This document shows positions 23,554 through 32,475 of a stretch of 49,791 bases of DNA, piece by piece. The DNA is from CAVSVP01 sp963731125. GTDB taxonomy: Bacteria; Pseudomonadota; Gammaproteobacteria; Competibacterales; Competibacteraceae. Every line of letters starts with the position of its first letter. Within the stretch, counting starts at the first letter, position 1. The notes under the pieces are model-generated. The model searched no databases. It saw nothing but the letters and a program-made list of their open reading frames with translations, and was not told the DNA's origin. Position numbers and translations under genes: made by a program. The stretch covers positions 1 through 49,791 of the forward strand of contig CAVSVP010000030.1 of the NCBI GenBank assembly GCA_963731125.1, in the 5' to 3' direction.

Positions 23554-25110
23554 TGTGAATTTGCACCGCAATGGAGCCATCTGAGTTGCACTTAATGGAG
23601 CCAGTGGATTTGCAGTCTAATGGAGCCAGTGGATTTGCAGTCTAATGGAGCCAGTGGATTTGCAGTCTAATGGAGCCAGTGGATTTGCAGTCTAATGGAG
23701 CCAGTGGATTTGCAGTCTAATGGAGCCAGTGGATTTGCAGTCTAATGGAGCCAGTGGATTTGCAGTCTAATGGAGCCACTGCGCTAGCCTAAAAAACGGT
23801 CTCAAATCTGCCCCTCAGCGGTTATCCTGCGGGATTTTACCTGTTGAGGTCATAGTTGATGAGTAATCGGAGATTTGAGATGTATCACTACCGACAAATC
23901 CTAGTGCGCATGCGTCAGGGCGATTCGGATCGCCGCTTAGCGAAAGCGGGCCTCATTGGGCGGCACAAAGCGGCTCAGCTACGCCAGCTTGCCCAGCAAC
24001 AGGGCTGGCTTGATACCAGCCAGCCGTTACCAGCGGATAATTGCTTATCTCCGGTACTGGAGGCGGTGCGAGACGCCAGCGGCGATAGCTCATCGGGTAG
24101 CCATTCCAGTGTGGAACCCTATCGCGAAGCCGTCACCGCGTGGTGGGAGCAAGGCATCCAGGCCACGACGATTCATCAGGCGCTGAAGCGCGAGTATGGT
24201 TTTCAAGGCAGTTATTTTGCGGTGCGGCGGTTTGTCAATACGTTGGCAGCGACACATCCCGAGGTCACGGTGGCATTGGCCTTTGCTCCGGGCGAGGCAG
24301 CGCAGATCGACTTTGGCCGGGGTCCTGATATTGTCGATGTGTATACCGGGAAAGTCATCCGCAGTTGGTTTTTCATCATGACGTTAGCCTGGAGTCGGCA
24401 TCAATACGCCGAATGTGTCCCTGATCAAAGTACCGTGACCTGGTTAGGTTGTCATCGGCGGGCGTTTGAATGGTTTGGTGGGGTGCCAGCCCGCTTGATC
24501 ATTGATAACGCCAAGTGTGCCATCACCCGCGCCTGTTATTACGACCCCGAAGTACAGCGGGCCTACGGTGAGTATGCCGAAGGCTATGGTTTTAAAATTG
24601 ATGCCTGCCCACCACGGGAGCCGCAAAAGAAAGGTCGGGTGGAGGCGGGGGTAAAATTTGTCAAACGCAATTTTATACCGACCCGCACGTTTCGCACCCT
24701 GGCCGATGCCAATGCGCAGTTACAAGCCTGGCTGTTGGAAGTCGGTAATCGCCAACATGGCACCACCCATGAACAACCCTTACGGCGTTTTCAGGAAGTC
24801 GAAAAGCCGCTGTTGGGGCGCTTACCCGATGTGCCGCCGCAGTTAGCCACCTGGGCGCAGGTGAAAGTCTATCGCGATGGCCACGTGCGCTTTGCGGAAG
24901 GTCGTTATTCAGTGCCATTTGTGCTGAGCGGGCAAATCCTGTGGTTAAAAGCCACGGAAACGGTGGTACAGCTCTTTAACGACCATCATCTGGTGGCGGC
25001 TCATCCGCGGTTGTCGCAACCCGGTGAGCGTGCCACCGTCGAGGACCATCTGCCACCCCAGACGCAAGCCTATTTACAGCAAACCCCGCAGTGGTGTCTC
25101 CAGCACCCTG
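23554..25110 (+). mobile_element. IS21-family element, right side deleted
   Basis: The left end, starting about TGTGAATTTGCACCG at 23554, carries many copies of a 25-bp repeat, then an IstA gene. IstA stops being readable near 25104 and IstB and the right terminus are missing; AT-rich DNA with a tyrosine recombinase gene follows. The element is a remnant that removed the 3' half of the intron on its left and was itself cut on its right. Confidence 0.8.
23594..23778 (+). repeat. Seven tandem copies of a 25-bp repeat plus partial eighth
   Basis: AATGGAGCCAGTGGATTTGC plus AGTCT repeats at 23594, 23619, 23644, 23669, 23694, 23719 and 23744 without visible change, with a partial copy at 23769. 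A divergent 24-bp copy starts at 23570. IS21 termini normally carry two or three such repeats as transposase binding sites, so this looks like a recent tandem expansion. There are no spacers, so it is not a CRISPR array. Confidence 0.95.
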
Positions 25111-25127
25111 TTTATTTCTTTTTTTGA
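23859..25127 (+). pseudogene. IS21-family IstA transposase, C-terminally truncated
   Basis: The N-terminal HTH (YHYRQILVRMRQGDSDRRLA) and DDE core are present (AAQIDFGRGP, RLIIDNAKCAI, and KGRVEAGVKFVKRNF containing the Glu), followed by VYRDGHVRFAEGRYSVPF. The protein stays in frame to about TPQWCLQ and then ends in unrelated PVYFFF. About 70-90 C-terminal residues are lost, and no IstB helper ATPase is encoded in the window. ATG 23859 is chosen over an adjacent TTG at 23856. Confidence 0.9.
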
Positions 25128-25146
25128 CAACACTATTGCTTGTCGT

Positions 25147-25761
25147 TTACAGACATTTCAACATTTCAAATATTCTCTTCTCATTTCGTTCAATATATCG
25201 CTGTGTAGTTTGTATACTGGAATGCCCTGCTGCTTCTTTTATGGTGTAGATATCGAAGCCCTTTTCACTCAATTTGGTAATAAAGGTTCTTCTCCCACTG
25301 TGAGAAGAGTATTTTCCATCAAGCCCTCCGTTTACAAACATTCGCTTCATAGCCTGTTGTAGACTGTTTGGGCTGAAACGGTTCCCTCTCTGTGTAGTAA
25401 AAAGGGGAACGTCTGCTTTGCTGGTATCAATCAAATCTAGATGGATTCTTAACTGCTTTCTAAGTTTTTCGTTGCCTAACGGTAGATCCCGATGCTTCCT
25501 GCCCTTGGTCTTGTCGCTAATGAGTCTTAGAAGGGTTCTTATGCTGCCTTTAGAATCCAGCACATCCCCGATATTAAGGGACGCAATCTCTTTCACTCTC
25601 AGTCCCAGTTTGAAGGAGATTTCCATGATGGATTTATTGCGTTCACGCTGAATCGGGTTCGAATCGAGGTCGAGCGCCTTCAAAATTCGCTTGAACTGCT
25701 TATCTGAGACCGTTTGTGACTGTCCGGTGCTGTGTTCAGGTCTGCCGGTTTTCCCTGCCAT
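25147..25761 (-). CDS. Small tyrosine recombinase, catalytic domain only
   Basis: The 204-residue protein contains the full catalytic set: KLGLRVKEIASLN (Arg), YSSHSGRRTFITKL (His-x-x-Arg), AGHSSIQTTQRYIERN (His and Tyr), but almost no core-binding domain. AGGAG lies seven bases before ATG 25761. Such short integrases occur in plasmids and some integrative elements. It lies just beyond the IS21 break and reads toward it. An imperfect palindrome at 25959-26067 upstream could be its site. Confidence 0.82.
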   Translation of the reverse strand: MAGKTGRPEHSTGQSQTVSDKQFKRILKALDLDSNPIQRERNKSIMEISFKLGLRVKEIASLNIGDVLDSKGSIRTLLRLISDKTKGRKHRDLPLGNEKLRKQLRIHLDLIDTSKADVPLFTTQRGNRFSPNSLQQAMKRMFVNGGLDGKYSSHSGRRTFITKLSEKGFDIYTIKEAAGHSSIQTTQRYIERNEKRIFEMLKCL

Positions 25762-25958
25762 TTGATTTCTCCTAAGCATGTTAAAGTGTTATCTAGAAGT
25801 ATATTTTAACATGTCTTTTTCCAAAAACAACTTTCAAAGTTAAAAAAAATTAAATTAAACAGTTAGTTAGATAATCACATGTTTTTTTCTATAAAAACAT
25901 GTGTTCGATATTTGGATTTTTAGCGACATGCCCATGTGCCTTCACAATAGGCGAAAGT

Positions 25959-26067
25959 GTTATAGTGGTTCGCATATGAATTGATTGTCGATATTTTGCA
26001 TAAGCATTTGAAATGCAAAATTTAATTTCCAGAAAAACCTATCAATTCATATGCGAAGGTCTATAAC
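25959..26067. repeat. 109-bp long imperfect palindrome
   Basis: Three nested pairs: GTTATAG (25959-25965) with CTATAAC (26061-26067); the perfect 17-bp TTCGCATATGAATTGAT (25969-25985) with ATCAATTCATATGCGAA (26041-26057); TTTTGCAT (25994-26001) with ATGCAAAA (26013-26020). No gene lies in 25780-26340, which is AT-rich. It could be a recombination or replication site or a MITE. The outer bases run GTT...AAC, opposite to an attC. Confidence 0.7.
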
Positions 26068-26170
26068 AGCTATTTACTGGTAAACAACATGGGATAAGTA
26101 TGTAAAGGTGCTTGAAGGTTCTTATTCCAGTGGACTAAATACTATCAAGCACGTAAGAGAACTGACTAAG

Positions 26171-26268
26171 AGGCTGTACGGAAATCCTATAAATCAATAG
26201 CTTATTGTAGCTCAAGAGAATTTAAAGTATTGACTTAAACATCATATATTAAACTTTCCGGACAGCCT
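26171..26268. repeat. 98-bp MITE with 5-bp target duplication
   Basis: Ends AGGCTGTACGGAAA (26171-26184) and TTTCCGGACAGCCT (26255-26268) are inverted repeats with one mismatch. CTAAG flanks both sides (26166-26170 and 26269-26273). The interior is AT-rich and non-coding. This is the signature of a non-autonomous element moved by a transposase in trans, with ends of a common IS type. Confidence 0.75.
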
Positions 26269-26346
26269 CTAAGACCAAATTTGGGGCGTGATTATCCTGT
26301 ATCCGGCAACTTCATATAGCTATTATTAAAAGGGAGAGAAAAGGCA

Positions 26347-26583
26347 ATGAGAGAACCAGTAACAACTGATACCCTATTGAGATTTAGTGAATTTCTAACA
26401 GAAAGTAAAACTACCCGCGAAATTCGCAAGATGAACAATCGTCAGCATTTAAAACAGCTCGCACTACAACTGGAACAGAATCTATTTCGCCACGCTAATA
26501 ACAAGAATACAGACTTACATGCTTACATTGGGGATGTTGTGGAATACTTTGGCGTTCTATTGCGACTGGAAGACCTTAAGTAA
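26347..26583 (+). CDS. Small hypothetical protein, 78 residues
   Basis: ATG 26347 follows GGGAGAG about 10 bases upstream. The product, starting MREPVTTDTLLRFSEFL and ending YFGVLLRLEDLK, is charged and helical with no signal or membrane segment. No family recognised. It stands alone between the MITE and the remains of an IS982 element, with a weak hairpin after its stop, so it looks like a real single gene. Confidence 0.6.
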   Translation: MREPVTTDTLLRFSEFLTESKTTREIRKMNNRQHLKQLALQLEQNLFRHANNKNTDLHAYIGDVVEYFGVLLRLEDLK

Positions 26584-26584
26584 G

Positions 26585-26610
26585 CCAAAGGTTATTTCAG
26601 CAACCTTCGG
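26585..26610 (+). terminator. Hairpin after the 78-residue gene
   Basis: CCAAAGGTT (26585-26593) pairs with AACCTTCGG (26602-26610) with one mismatch, starting just after the stop codon. No T run follows, so it may be a weak terminator. Confidence 0.4.
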
Positions 26611-26948
26611 TCGAATATGGCTTAGGTTCTTGAAGTCAGTCTTTCGCTGCGTGCTTCAAAGGATAATTTTTCCTTGAAAAGTGGATAGATCCAACAGTTT
26701 CAAGGACTTGCTGAATAATACTCATTAATTTCCTGCTTTAGCCGCTTAATGGCAACTTGATCGGACTTTAGGTCCAGCGAGAACGAGGGGTGTTGGCGGA
26801 TTGAGCGTAGTGAGCTTGATCGGATTAAGCAGGAAGGCGAGAAGAAATAAAAGTCTGCGGACGGCAAAAAACACCAATAGGACAGGAAAAGACGACTTTG
26901 TACTCTCGCAGTAAAACGTGACCCCCCTGTCTCTAACAGTTCTTTTTG
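26611..26948. other. Stretch with no recognisable gene
   Basis: I see no supported coding frame, RNA gene or repeat end here. Composition is mixed, with short GC-rich segments near 26790-26830. Confidence 0.4.
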
Positions 26949-27073
26949 ATGGAGACCGCCAGCAGCCTAATCGAGCGCTTGTTGCCCGAGCAGATTTATG
27001 CTGTCACTTCACGGGCTTTGAACTCAAAGTCATGCTCTTTGTCCTCGCCTATTGCGTATTTGTTGCCCTTTAA
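26949..27073 (+). pseudogene. IS982 transposase C-terminal remnant
   Basis: The plus strand encodes METASSLIERLLPEQIYAVTS and then, after a one-base deletion, FELKVMLFVLAYCVFVAL and a stop. This closely matches the C-terminus of the IS982 transposase at 21113-21931 (SLIERLLPKSIHAVTS ... FELKVMLFVLACSV). No terminal repeats are seen nearby. It records an older IS982 copy in the island. Confidence 0.8.
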
Positions 27074-27454
27074 GCCCCGCTCTACGGTCACGTAGTTTCT
27101 TACGAGACTTTTCTTTTGCTCCACGGAAATGGTTTATGTAACAACGATAGGTCGTATGATATTGTTCTCTTCGATCCTGATCTGTACTTTATTAAATCCG
27201 CTTAGAGAACAACTTACATAAATCCTTAAATGCTTTACGATTCTGTAATTCTCCTTAATGACTCTCCACTTAAATGAGGATTGAGTTTCCGGAACGCAAT
27301 GACTTCCCGATATCTTCAGTAAAGTCCCAGTGTTGAAACACAAATGGGTCCTGGATTAGTTCGATCCGCTCAATCGTCTTAGAGAGTAGTCTGATTTACC
27401 TTAGATCGGAAGTAATAATCATCCTCATTCTCTTCAATCAATTCAAGCATTCTC
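27074..27454. other. AT-rich stretch with no supported gene
   Basis: A 69-codon minus-strand frame (27134-27343) lacks a ribosome site and family features. No repeats or RNA genes were recognised. Confidence 0.35.
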
Positions 27455-27610
27455 TTAAGTTGAGAAGAGCCTAAGCATCTTCCTTGCTTCTGCTTCCTCA
27501 TGTTTCTGTAACTTTTTAATCTCGATTTCTTCCTTTATCTCATCAATCTCCAGCTGAATAGCATTTAGCTTAGCGCTGAGATTTTTCTTGGCAGTCAGGG
27601 GTCGAGTCAT
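27455..27610 (-). CDS. 51-residue coiled-coil ORF overlapping the recombinase stop
   Basis: The ATG at 27608-27610 overlaps the recombinase TGA as ATGA. The product begins MTRPLTAKKNL, contains LEIDEIKEEIEIKKLQKHEE and ends ARKMLRLFST; it is almost wholly coiled coil. Large serine recombinases normally have a coiled-coil motif near this C-terminal position, so this may be a separated part of the recombinase produced by a frameshift, or a small coupled partner gene. Confidence 0.5.
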   Translation of the reverse strand: MTRPLTAKKNLSAKLNAIQLEIDEIKEEIEIKKLQKHEEAEARKMLRLFST

Positions 27611-28851
27611 CACCCATTACGAAAGCTCACAGATCCGTTCGAATTCTTTCTCACGTTAGCTAGCTTGCTTAATGTCAGCGCGTCAATCTCATCATCCAAG
27701 TCTTTCTCATTCAGCTCGATCGTCAGATAGTAATGTTCGAAGTTGACCTCATGAATATGTCGAAATATCATCGATTGAAATGAGTCCAGCCGCCACTCAG
27801 GCATAGTGCATCCACCTCCAACTCTCTGATTAGTACAGCAGAGACGCTTACCCCACGGCTTATATGGAGCATGGTTCCTTACAGTGATTCGACTTCCACA
27901 GTGAGAGCAATAAACGAGTCCACTAAACAGATTGGAGAATGTCTTTCCTTTCCGTCCTCTACCACTCTTATTTCTACGGGCGATAGCAGCATTAGCTCTG
28001 TAGAACGTATCCTCATCAATGATCTGAGGGTAGTAATTAGGGATCGGATCACCTGCTGGTTGATGACGCTTACCGTTTATAGTTGTATAAGGTTGTAACT
28101 CACCGAGCACAGCTCTACTCGTAATGATCTTATGAATGTACGATCTCTGCCAAATCTCAGTAGTACCGATAACAGGAACCTTATTTTCGTTGAAGTAACG
28201 AGCAATCCCGTATAACCCACAGGTACTAATGCAGAGTTCGAAGATCTTCATTACAATGACAGCGGCTTTCTCAGGGATGACTTCGAACTTACCGTCTACC
28301 AGTCTCAGCCACGCAGGACACCGAGAAGTCATCGGTTTATTGGTGGCATTGTTCCGTTTATTACTCCAGGCAGCACGAACCCTCTTCGACTTTATCTCCG
28401 ACTCCTCATTAGCTCGGAACATGATAGTAAGGCTAATGATCAATGTGCCTTGATTGTGATTGATGATCTCTTTCGTGTAGCGTTGGTTATCAGCTAAGGT
28501 GACAATCTCAATGCCGTGATCAAGGATGTTTAGGAACTGCGTAAGGGCTTCGGTGAGTTTATCTCGGGATAGTCGGTCGAGGCTTTCGATGAGGAGGACG
28601 CTATTCGGTTCGATCTTCCCCAGCTGGAGTGCTTCGAGGAAGACTGCAAGGACACCTTTGTGAGTATTCTTCCCGAGGAACCCAGATACCCCAATATCCT
28701 TTAAGGGAATACCGTCAATAGAATCAACAAGTTCCAAGTTGTTATCGAGGGCATAGCGTTCGGATGCTTCGAGTTGCCGTCGTAGACTGTCACCCTTTAG
28801 CTGTACATCTGTACTCATCCTGATGTAGGAGTAGGCTTTACGTTTCAACAT
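27610..28851 (-). CDS. Large serine recombinase
   Basis: The 413-residue protein has an N-terminal resolvase domain with YIRMSTDVQ (nucleophile Ser13), SLRRQ, and LIESLDRLSRDKL; a recombinase domain (residues about 170-290); and a zinc ribbon (VYCSHCGSRI, LCCTNQRVGGGC). Large serine recombinases integrate and excise phages and islands. ATG 28851 follows AAGGAG by about 10 bases. Its 5' end is 90 bp from the mcrB stop codon, at the junction where native mcrB-mcrC continuity is lost, so it is the best candidate for having inserted the island. It is short for the class, ending soon after the zinc ribbon. Confidence 0.9.
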   Translation of the reverse strand: MLKRKAYSYIRMSTDVQLKGDSLRRQLEASERYALDNNLELVDSIDGIPLKDIGVSGFLGKNTHKGVLAVFLEALQLGKIEPNSVLLIESLDRLSRDKLTEALTQFLNILDHGIEIVTLADNQRYTKEIINHNQGTLIISLTIMFRANEESEIKSKRVRAAWSNKRNNATNKPMTSRCPAWLRLVDGKFEVIPEKAAVIVMKIFELCISTCGLYGIARYFNENKVPVIGTTEIWQRSYIHKIITSRAVLGELQPYTTINGKRHQPAGDPIPNYYPQIIDEDTFYRANAAIARRNKSGRGRKGKTFSNLFSGLVYCSHCGSRITVRNHAPYKPWGKRLCCTNQRVGGGCTMPEWRLDSFQSMIFRHIHEVNFEHYYLTIELNEKDLDDEIDALTLSKLANVRKNSNGSVSFRNG

Positions 28852-28940
28852 CAATTATTGTCTCCTTATCGCGACATCTCCCTGGATAATAAATGATGAA
28901 ACAACAACTTACAACTCATAAATTGTCAACGTCAGGAACG

Positions 28941-31271
28941 TTACGTGTCGTCCAGTGCCACAAAGTCTGCTTGGGAAAGATCTTCTGTTATTCTGGAGTA
29001 GGCAGTGGTCTTGCTATCCGCAGCAGTCACAATAGCATTTAACGCTTGAATCAATTCTTCTTCCCGGTCCGTTGCAAAGAGTTCCTCACGTAGGCCGGCG
29101 GTTTGGGGATTATAGATGCCGCCCTTATCAGCGGCCAGAATGGCGGCAAGCGCTTGCGGTTCTTCATAACAGTATTCTTGAAGTAGAGGCCAAATATCTT
29201 CACGCACAATTGCAGCAATGTGTTGCAGTGTGCTGGCGGGTTTACCATCGTCCAGAAAATAGGCGTGCCCCACTTGCAGGTTGTAGCTGTCCCGACCTAG
29301 CTGTTCGCGTAACCGCCGATTTAAGGCACACAGCCAAGTGGCAAGGGCAATATCGCCAATACGACTATCCTGGAGCAGTGCCGGGTCGGGCAACAATTCC
29401 TTGAAAGCGAAGCGCCGCCGTAGGGCGGTATCCAATAGAAGCGTGGAACGGTCTGCCGTATTCATGGTGCCGATCAGATAAAGGTTAGCCGGTACGCGGA
29501 AGGAATCCCCGGAAAGGGGTAGTAGCGTGGTGATGCTACCGCGCTTGGAGGGTTCCAGGAGAGTAATCAGTTCGCCGAAGATCTTGGGAAGATTGCCCCG
29601 GTTGATTTCGTCGATAAGCAGAACAAAACTCTTGTCAGGCCGGGTTTGAGCGACAGCTGCTAAGCGGCGAAAAATACCGGGTTGCAAGCTAAAACTCTTA
29701 CCCTCCGGACGATAACCTTCGATAAAGTCCTCATAGGTATAGGAAGGATGAAAGGTACAGACGGCCAAGTAAGGACAGCTGCCATTCTGGCTCTGGATCC
29801 AGGTTTTCTGTCGTTCGGAAAGCTGGGACGGAAGACAGCGCAAATTGCGGCGGGCAATAATATCAAGCGCCGTTTGCTCCGCGTAATACGTTTTGCCGGT
29901 GCCGGGCGGACCGTATAATATCACTTGTTTTTTACGTTCCAACATTTCGCTAAGCTGGCCGACTACTCCAGGGGGGGAATCCCAGGTTGCCAAGGAAGGT
30001 TTAGCGGATCGCGCCTCTGGCGTTCCGGCGAATATCGATACCTTTTCGTGGCTCAACAGTGAGGCCTCCATATCGGCGACTGCTGGATTGTCGGGCGCTA
30101 ACCGGAGTAAGCCTCGGTTAGCAAAGTCTACGGGTAAAGAAAGTGTGAAGTGCTGCTGATGAAACCAGTGCACGGGTAGCTGATGGGGATATTGAGCGTT
30201 AGCCACGTAACGGTAGTGGCCGTCTACTTTACCGACGGCCACCACGGTAAGAGAGTCACTAAGCAAGGCAACGATGCTGCCCTCTTTAAGCGCATAACCT
30301 AGATCAATGAGATCCTGTAGCTGTTTGGGTGGGAGGGCGATTCCCGCTTTTTTAAAAGCAACCTCGACAGCCTTTTTGACTTCTGCTTGCCGGGTCAGGC
30401 TGAACAAACCAGCCAAATTAGCCAGCTGGGATGGTCCTAGCGCAATATAATCGTCCATCAACAGGGTCTCCTGTAGCGCAGGGTCATCCGGTAGCCTAAC
30501 ACACCAGTGATCCCGTGGTCCCAGTCCGCAGGTGAGCCGGTATTGGAGAAAGACGGGTACTTGTGCCAGGGCTGGAAGCTGACTTAAAAAGCGAATGAGC
30601 CGGATATCGTACGCGTATAGACCGAAGTCACCGGCGTCAAGCCCTAGCCGGTACAGGTCTGCCTGAAGATAGGATTTCGTTGCGCTCCAGGTTACCAGTT
30701 CTGGGAAATTGAGGTGCAGGTACTTATGCAGCCAGGCACTGCCATGCCAGCGGGGCGCTGCTGTCGCCACAGATGCTTGAACCGCTTCTGGATCGAGATG
30801 TTGGAGTGGGCGCTGGGTAAAATGCTGTAACGCTGCGATGGCGGCGAGCATTTCCTGACGGCGCACCGTCACGATCTGCAAGGCGGTATCTTCGTCGATG
30901 TCCTGGATAAGCCGAGTGCCTGCCTTGTGGGCACGCCAACAGCCAGTACGCTTGTCTTGCCAGGTGCCGAATTTAGCCGCCGAACCTCCTGCTATACTGC
31001 CGAACAGGCGGCAGTTGAAAACGGCATCATTACGAAATTCCAACCAGTAATCCATGGACTGGGCGTTAGCAAGATTATAGGGCAGTCGCTGCAAAAGCTC
31101 TCGACTGGCCGTATTCGTCAGCCGCTCTGGCCCAAACTCGCACAGGAAATTCTGACGTTGCCGCGCATAACGCGCCGCATCAGTCAGCACAGGTGAGCGT
31201 TGCCGCTCGCACTCCAGAGAGACGTTGAGCAGTTGCCGGGCTTTTGCCCGTACCAGGGGATTGTTCACCAC
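28941..31271 (-). CDS. mcrB: McrB-type GTPase subunit of a type IV restriction system
   Basis: The 776-residue protein carries the McrB AAA+ domain: Walker A GPPGTGKTYYAEQ (about 453-460), LLIDEINRGNLPKIFGEL (about 549), and the McrB-specific GTP motif IGTMNTADRS (about 602-607). Upstream, YVANAQYPHQLPVHWF at about 365-380 with GKVDGHYRY suggests an EVE-like domain for modified-base recognition, replacing the E. coli DUF3578 reader. McrB hexamers use GTP to drive the McrC nuclease. Start is GTG 31271; no strong ribosome site is visible. The partner mcrC lies on the same strand at 1459-2730, 26 kb downstream. Confidence 0.92.
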   Translation of the reverse strand: MVNNPLVRAKARQLLNVSLECERQRSPVLTDAARYARQRQNFLCEFGPERLTNTASRELLQRLPYNLANAQSMDYWLEFRNDAVFNCRLFGSIAGGSAAKFGTWQDKRTGCWRAHKAGTRLIQDIDEDTALQIVTVRRQEMLAAIAALQHFTQRPLQHLDPEAVQASVATAAPRWHGSAWLHKYLHLNFPELVTWSATKSYLQADLYRLGLDAGDFGLYAYDIRLIRFLSQLPALAQVPVFLQYRLTCGLGPRDHWCVRLPDDPALQETLLMDDYIALGPSQLANLAGLFSLTRQAEVKKAVEVAFKKAGIALPPKQLQDLIDLGYALKEGSIVALLSDSLTVVAVGKVDGHYRYVANAQYPHQLPVHWFHQQHFTLSLPVDFANRGLLRLAPDNPAVADMEASLLSHEKVSIFAGTPEARSAKPSLATWDSPPGVVGQLSEMLERKKQVILYGPPGTGKTYYAEQTALDIIARRNLRCLPSQLSERQKTWIQSQNGSCPYLAVCTFHPSYTYEDFIEGYRPEGKSFSLQPGIFRRLAAVAQTRPDKSFVLLIDEINRGNLPKIFGELITLLEPSKRGSITTLLPLSGDSFRVPANLYLIGTMNTADRSTLLLDTALRRRFAFKELLPDPALLQDSRIGDIALATWLCALNRRLREQLGRDSYNLQVGHAYFLDDGKPASTLQHIAAIVREDIWPLLQEYCYEEPQALAAILAADKGGIYNPQTAGLREELFATDREEELIQALNAIVTAADSKTTAYSRITEDLSQADFVALDDT

Positions 31272-31313
31272 GGAAATGAGATTGCATCTCGCAGGACGTA
31301 ATTAAAAACTGAA

Positions 31314-32216
31314 TTACATTTTACCGATTTCCCATTGAAATCCCAGCAGCCCAAGGCATAACAAAATTCCGAAACTCAGTTGGAACCGCGCGGTATCTGC
31401 TAATAGTTGATTGAATATAGGACCGGGAGCCTCATAACGAAAGCGGCCGACCAGTTTCAGCGCCCAGGGTAGCGCCAGCAGGGGAAGTAGCCAGCCGAGA
31501 CCAGCGAAGCCAAGGGGATGCAATAAGGGCAGCAGCGCAAACGGGATGAGCATGAGTAAAGCGTATTCCACTCGGCTGGCGCGCCGTCCCAGACGCACTG
31601 CTAAGGTGTTCTTACCGACGCGTTTATCGTTGTCCAGATCCCGGTAATTATTGACGACCAGCACCGCGGCTGCCGGCATTCCCACCAAGGCACCCGTAAT
31701 TAGCGCAGACCAGCTGAGGTGCAAGGTGTGCAGATAATAAGTGCCCCCTACCGCTACCAGTCCAAAAAACAGCCAAACAAAGAATTCCCCCAGACTGCTA
31801 TAAGCGACTGGGCGCGGACCACCGGTATAGGCAATGCCTGCGGCAATGGAGGCTAATCCCACAATGAAGATAGGCCATCCTCCCACCCAGATTAAATAGC
31901 TTCCCAGCAGCGCAGCCAAAACAAAGCTTGCGACAGCGCCGCGGCGCACCTGAGCAGCAGAAAGCCAACCCGCTGCGGTTACCCGCACAGGTCCTAGCCG
32001 AGTAGCGTGGCAATCCGCGCCCCGTTCGAAATCGGCGGCGTCATTATGTAAATTGGTGCCGGCCTGAATAAAGATAGCGGCAAACAAGGCTGCGGCCAGC
32101 ACTGGCCAGGCAAAGGTGTCGCTTTGAATCCAGGCCAGAGTGCTACCCACCAGAACAGGCACGATGGCAATGCTCAAAGTTTTCGGACGAATGGCAATTA
32201 GCCAGTATTTTAGCAT
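31314..32216 (-). CDS. UbiA-superfamily prenyltransferase, MenA-like
   Basis: An integral membrane protein of 300 residues with eight or nine helices. The first Asp-rich motif is NLHNDAADFERGAD with RLGP following, and the second is NNYRDLDNDKRVGKNTLAVRLG, the pattern of 1,4-dihydroxy-2-naphthoate prenyltransferase, which joins a polyprenyl tail to the menaquinone head group. ATG 32216 (MLKYWLIAIRPKTL) is chosen since the 60 residues upstream are not family-like. No other menaquinone gene is in the window, so the quinone made is unknown. It reads toward mcrB, 42 bp away. Confidence 0.85.
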   Translation of the reverse strand: MLKYWLIAIRPKTLSIAIVPVLVGSTLAWIQSDTFAWPVLAAALFAAIFIQAGTNLHNDAADFERGADCHATRLGPVRVTAAGWLSAAQVRRGAVASFVLAALLGSYLIWVGGWPIFIVGLASIAAGIAYTGGPRPVAYSSLGEFFVWLFFGLVAVGGTYYLHTLHLSWSALITGALVGMPAAAVLVVNNYRDLDNDKRVGKNTLAVRLGRRASRVEYALLMLIPFALLPLLHPLGFAGLGWLLPLLALPWALKLVGRFRYEAPGPIFNQLLADTARFQLSFGILLCLGLLGFQWEIGKM

Positions 32217-32475
32217 GGTAATAATGAATCCTCGATTATTGTCATAAACTTTATAGTTTTGCCGAGAAAGCGGACACACTTGCCTAACTCTAAATCCCTT
32301 TGTTGAGCTCGACAAGGTTCGAATCCGCTGATGTGATTCCGGCAGTGACAAAGCTCGACCTGTGTTAGGGATAACCGTCATCGGATTGAGAACCATACTA
32401 ATTTGTTTCTTCAGCAGATTGCGATTTACTTAATGATAATCAATCAAAAGATTACCCTCTTACCAGGAGGTTGCT

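Noticed and set aside
23594..23778. CRISPR-like regular repeats
   Set aside because: The 25-bp units are directly joined with no spacers and no cas genes; they fit the repeated end of an IS21 element.
25959..26067. attC site
   Set aside because: The outer bases read GTT...AAC rather than AAC...GTT on either strand, so the core boxes are the wrong way round.
2715..28935. Long direct repeats as attL/attR of the island
   Set aside because: Only the 5-bp TGACA is shared in direct orientation; the longer AATTGTCAA match at the two edges is inverted, so no clear att repeat can be claimed.
32300..32345. tRNA-like T loop GGTTCGAATCC
   Set aside because: The flanking bases do not pair as a T stem and there is no acceptor or CCA.
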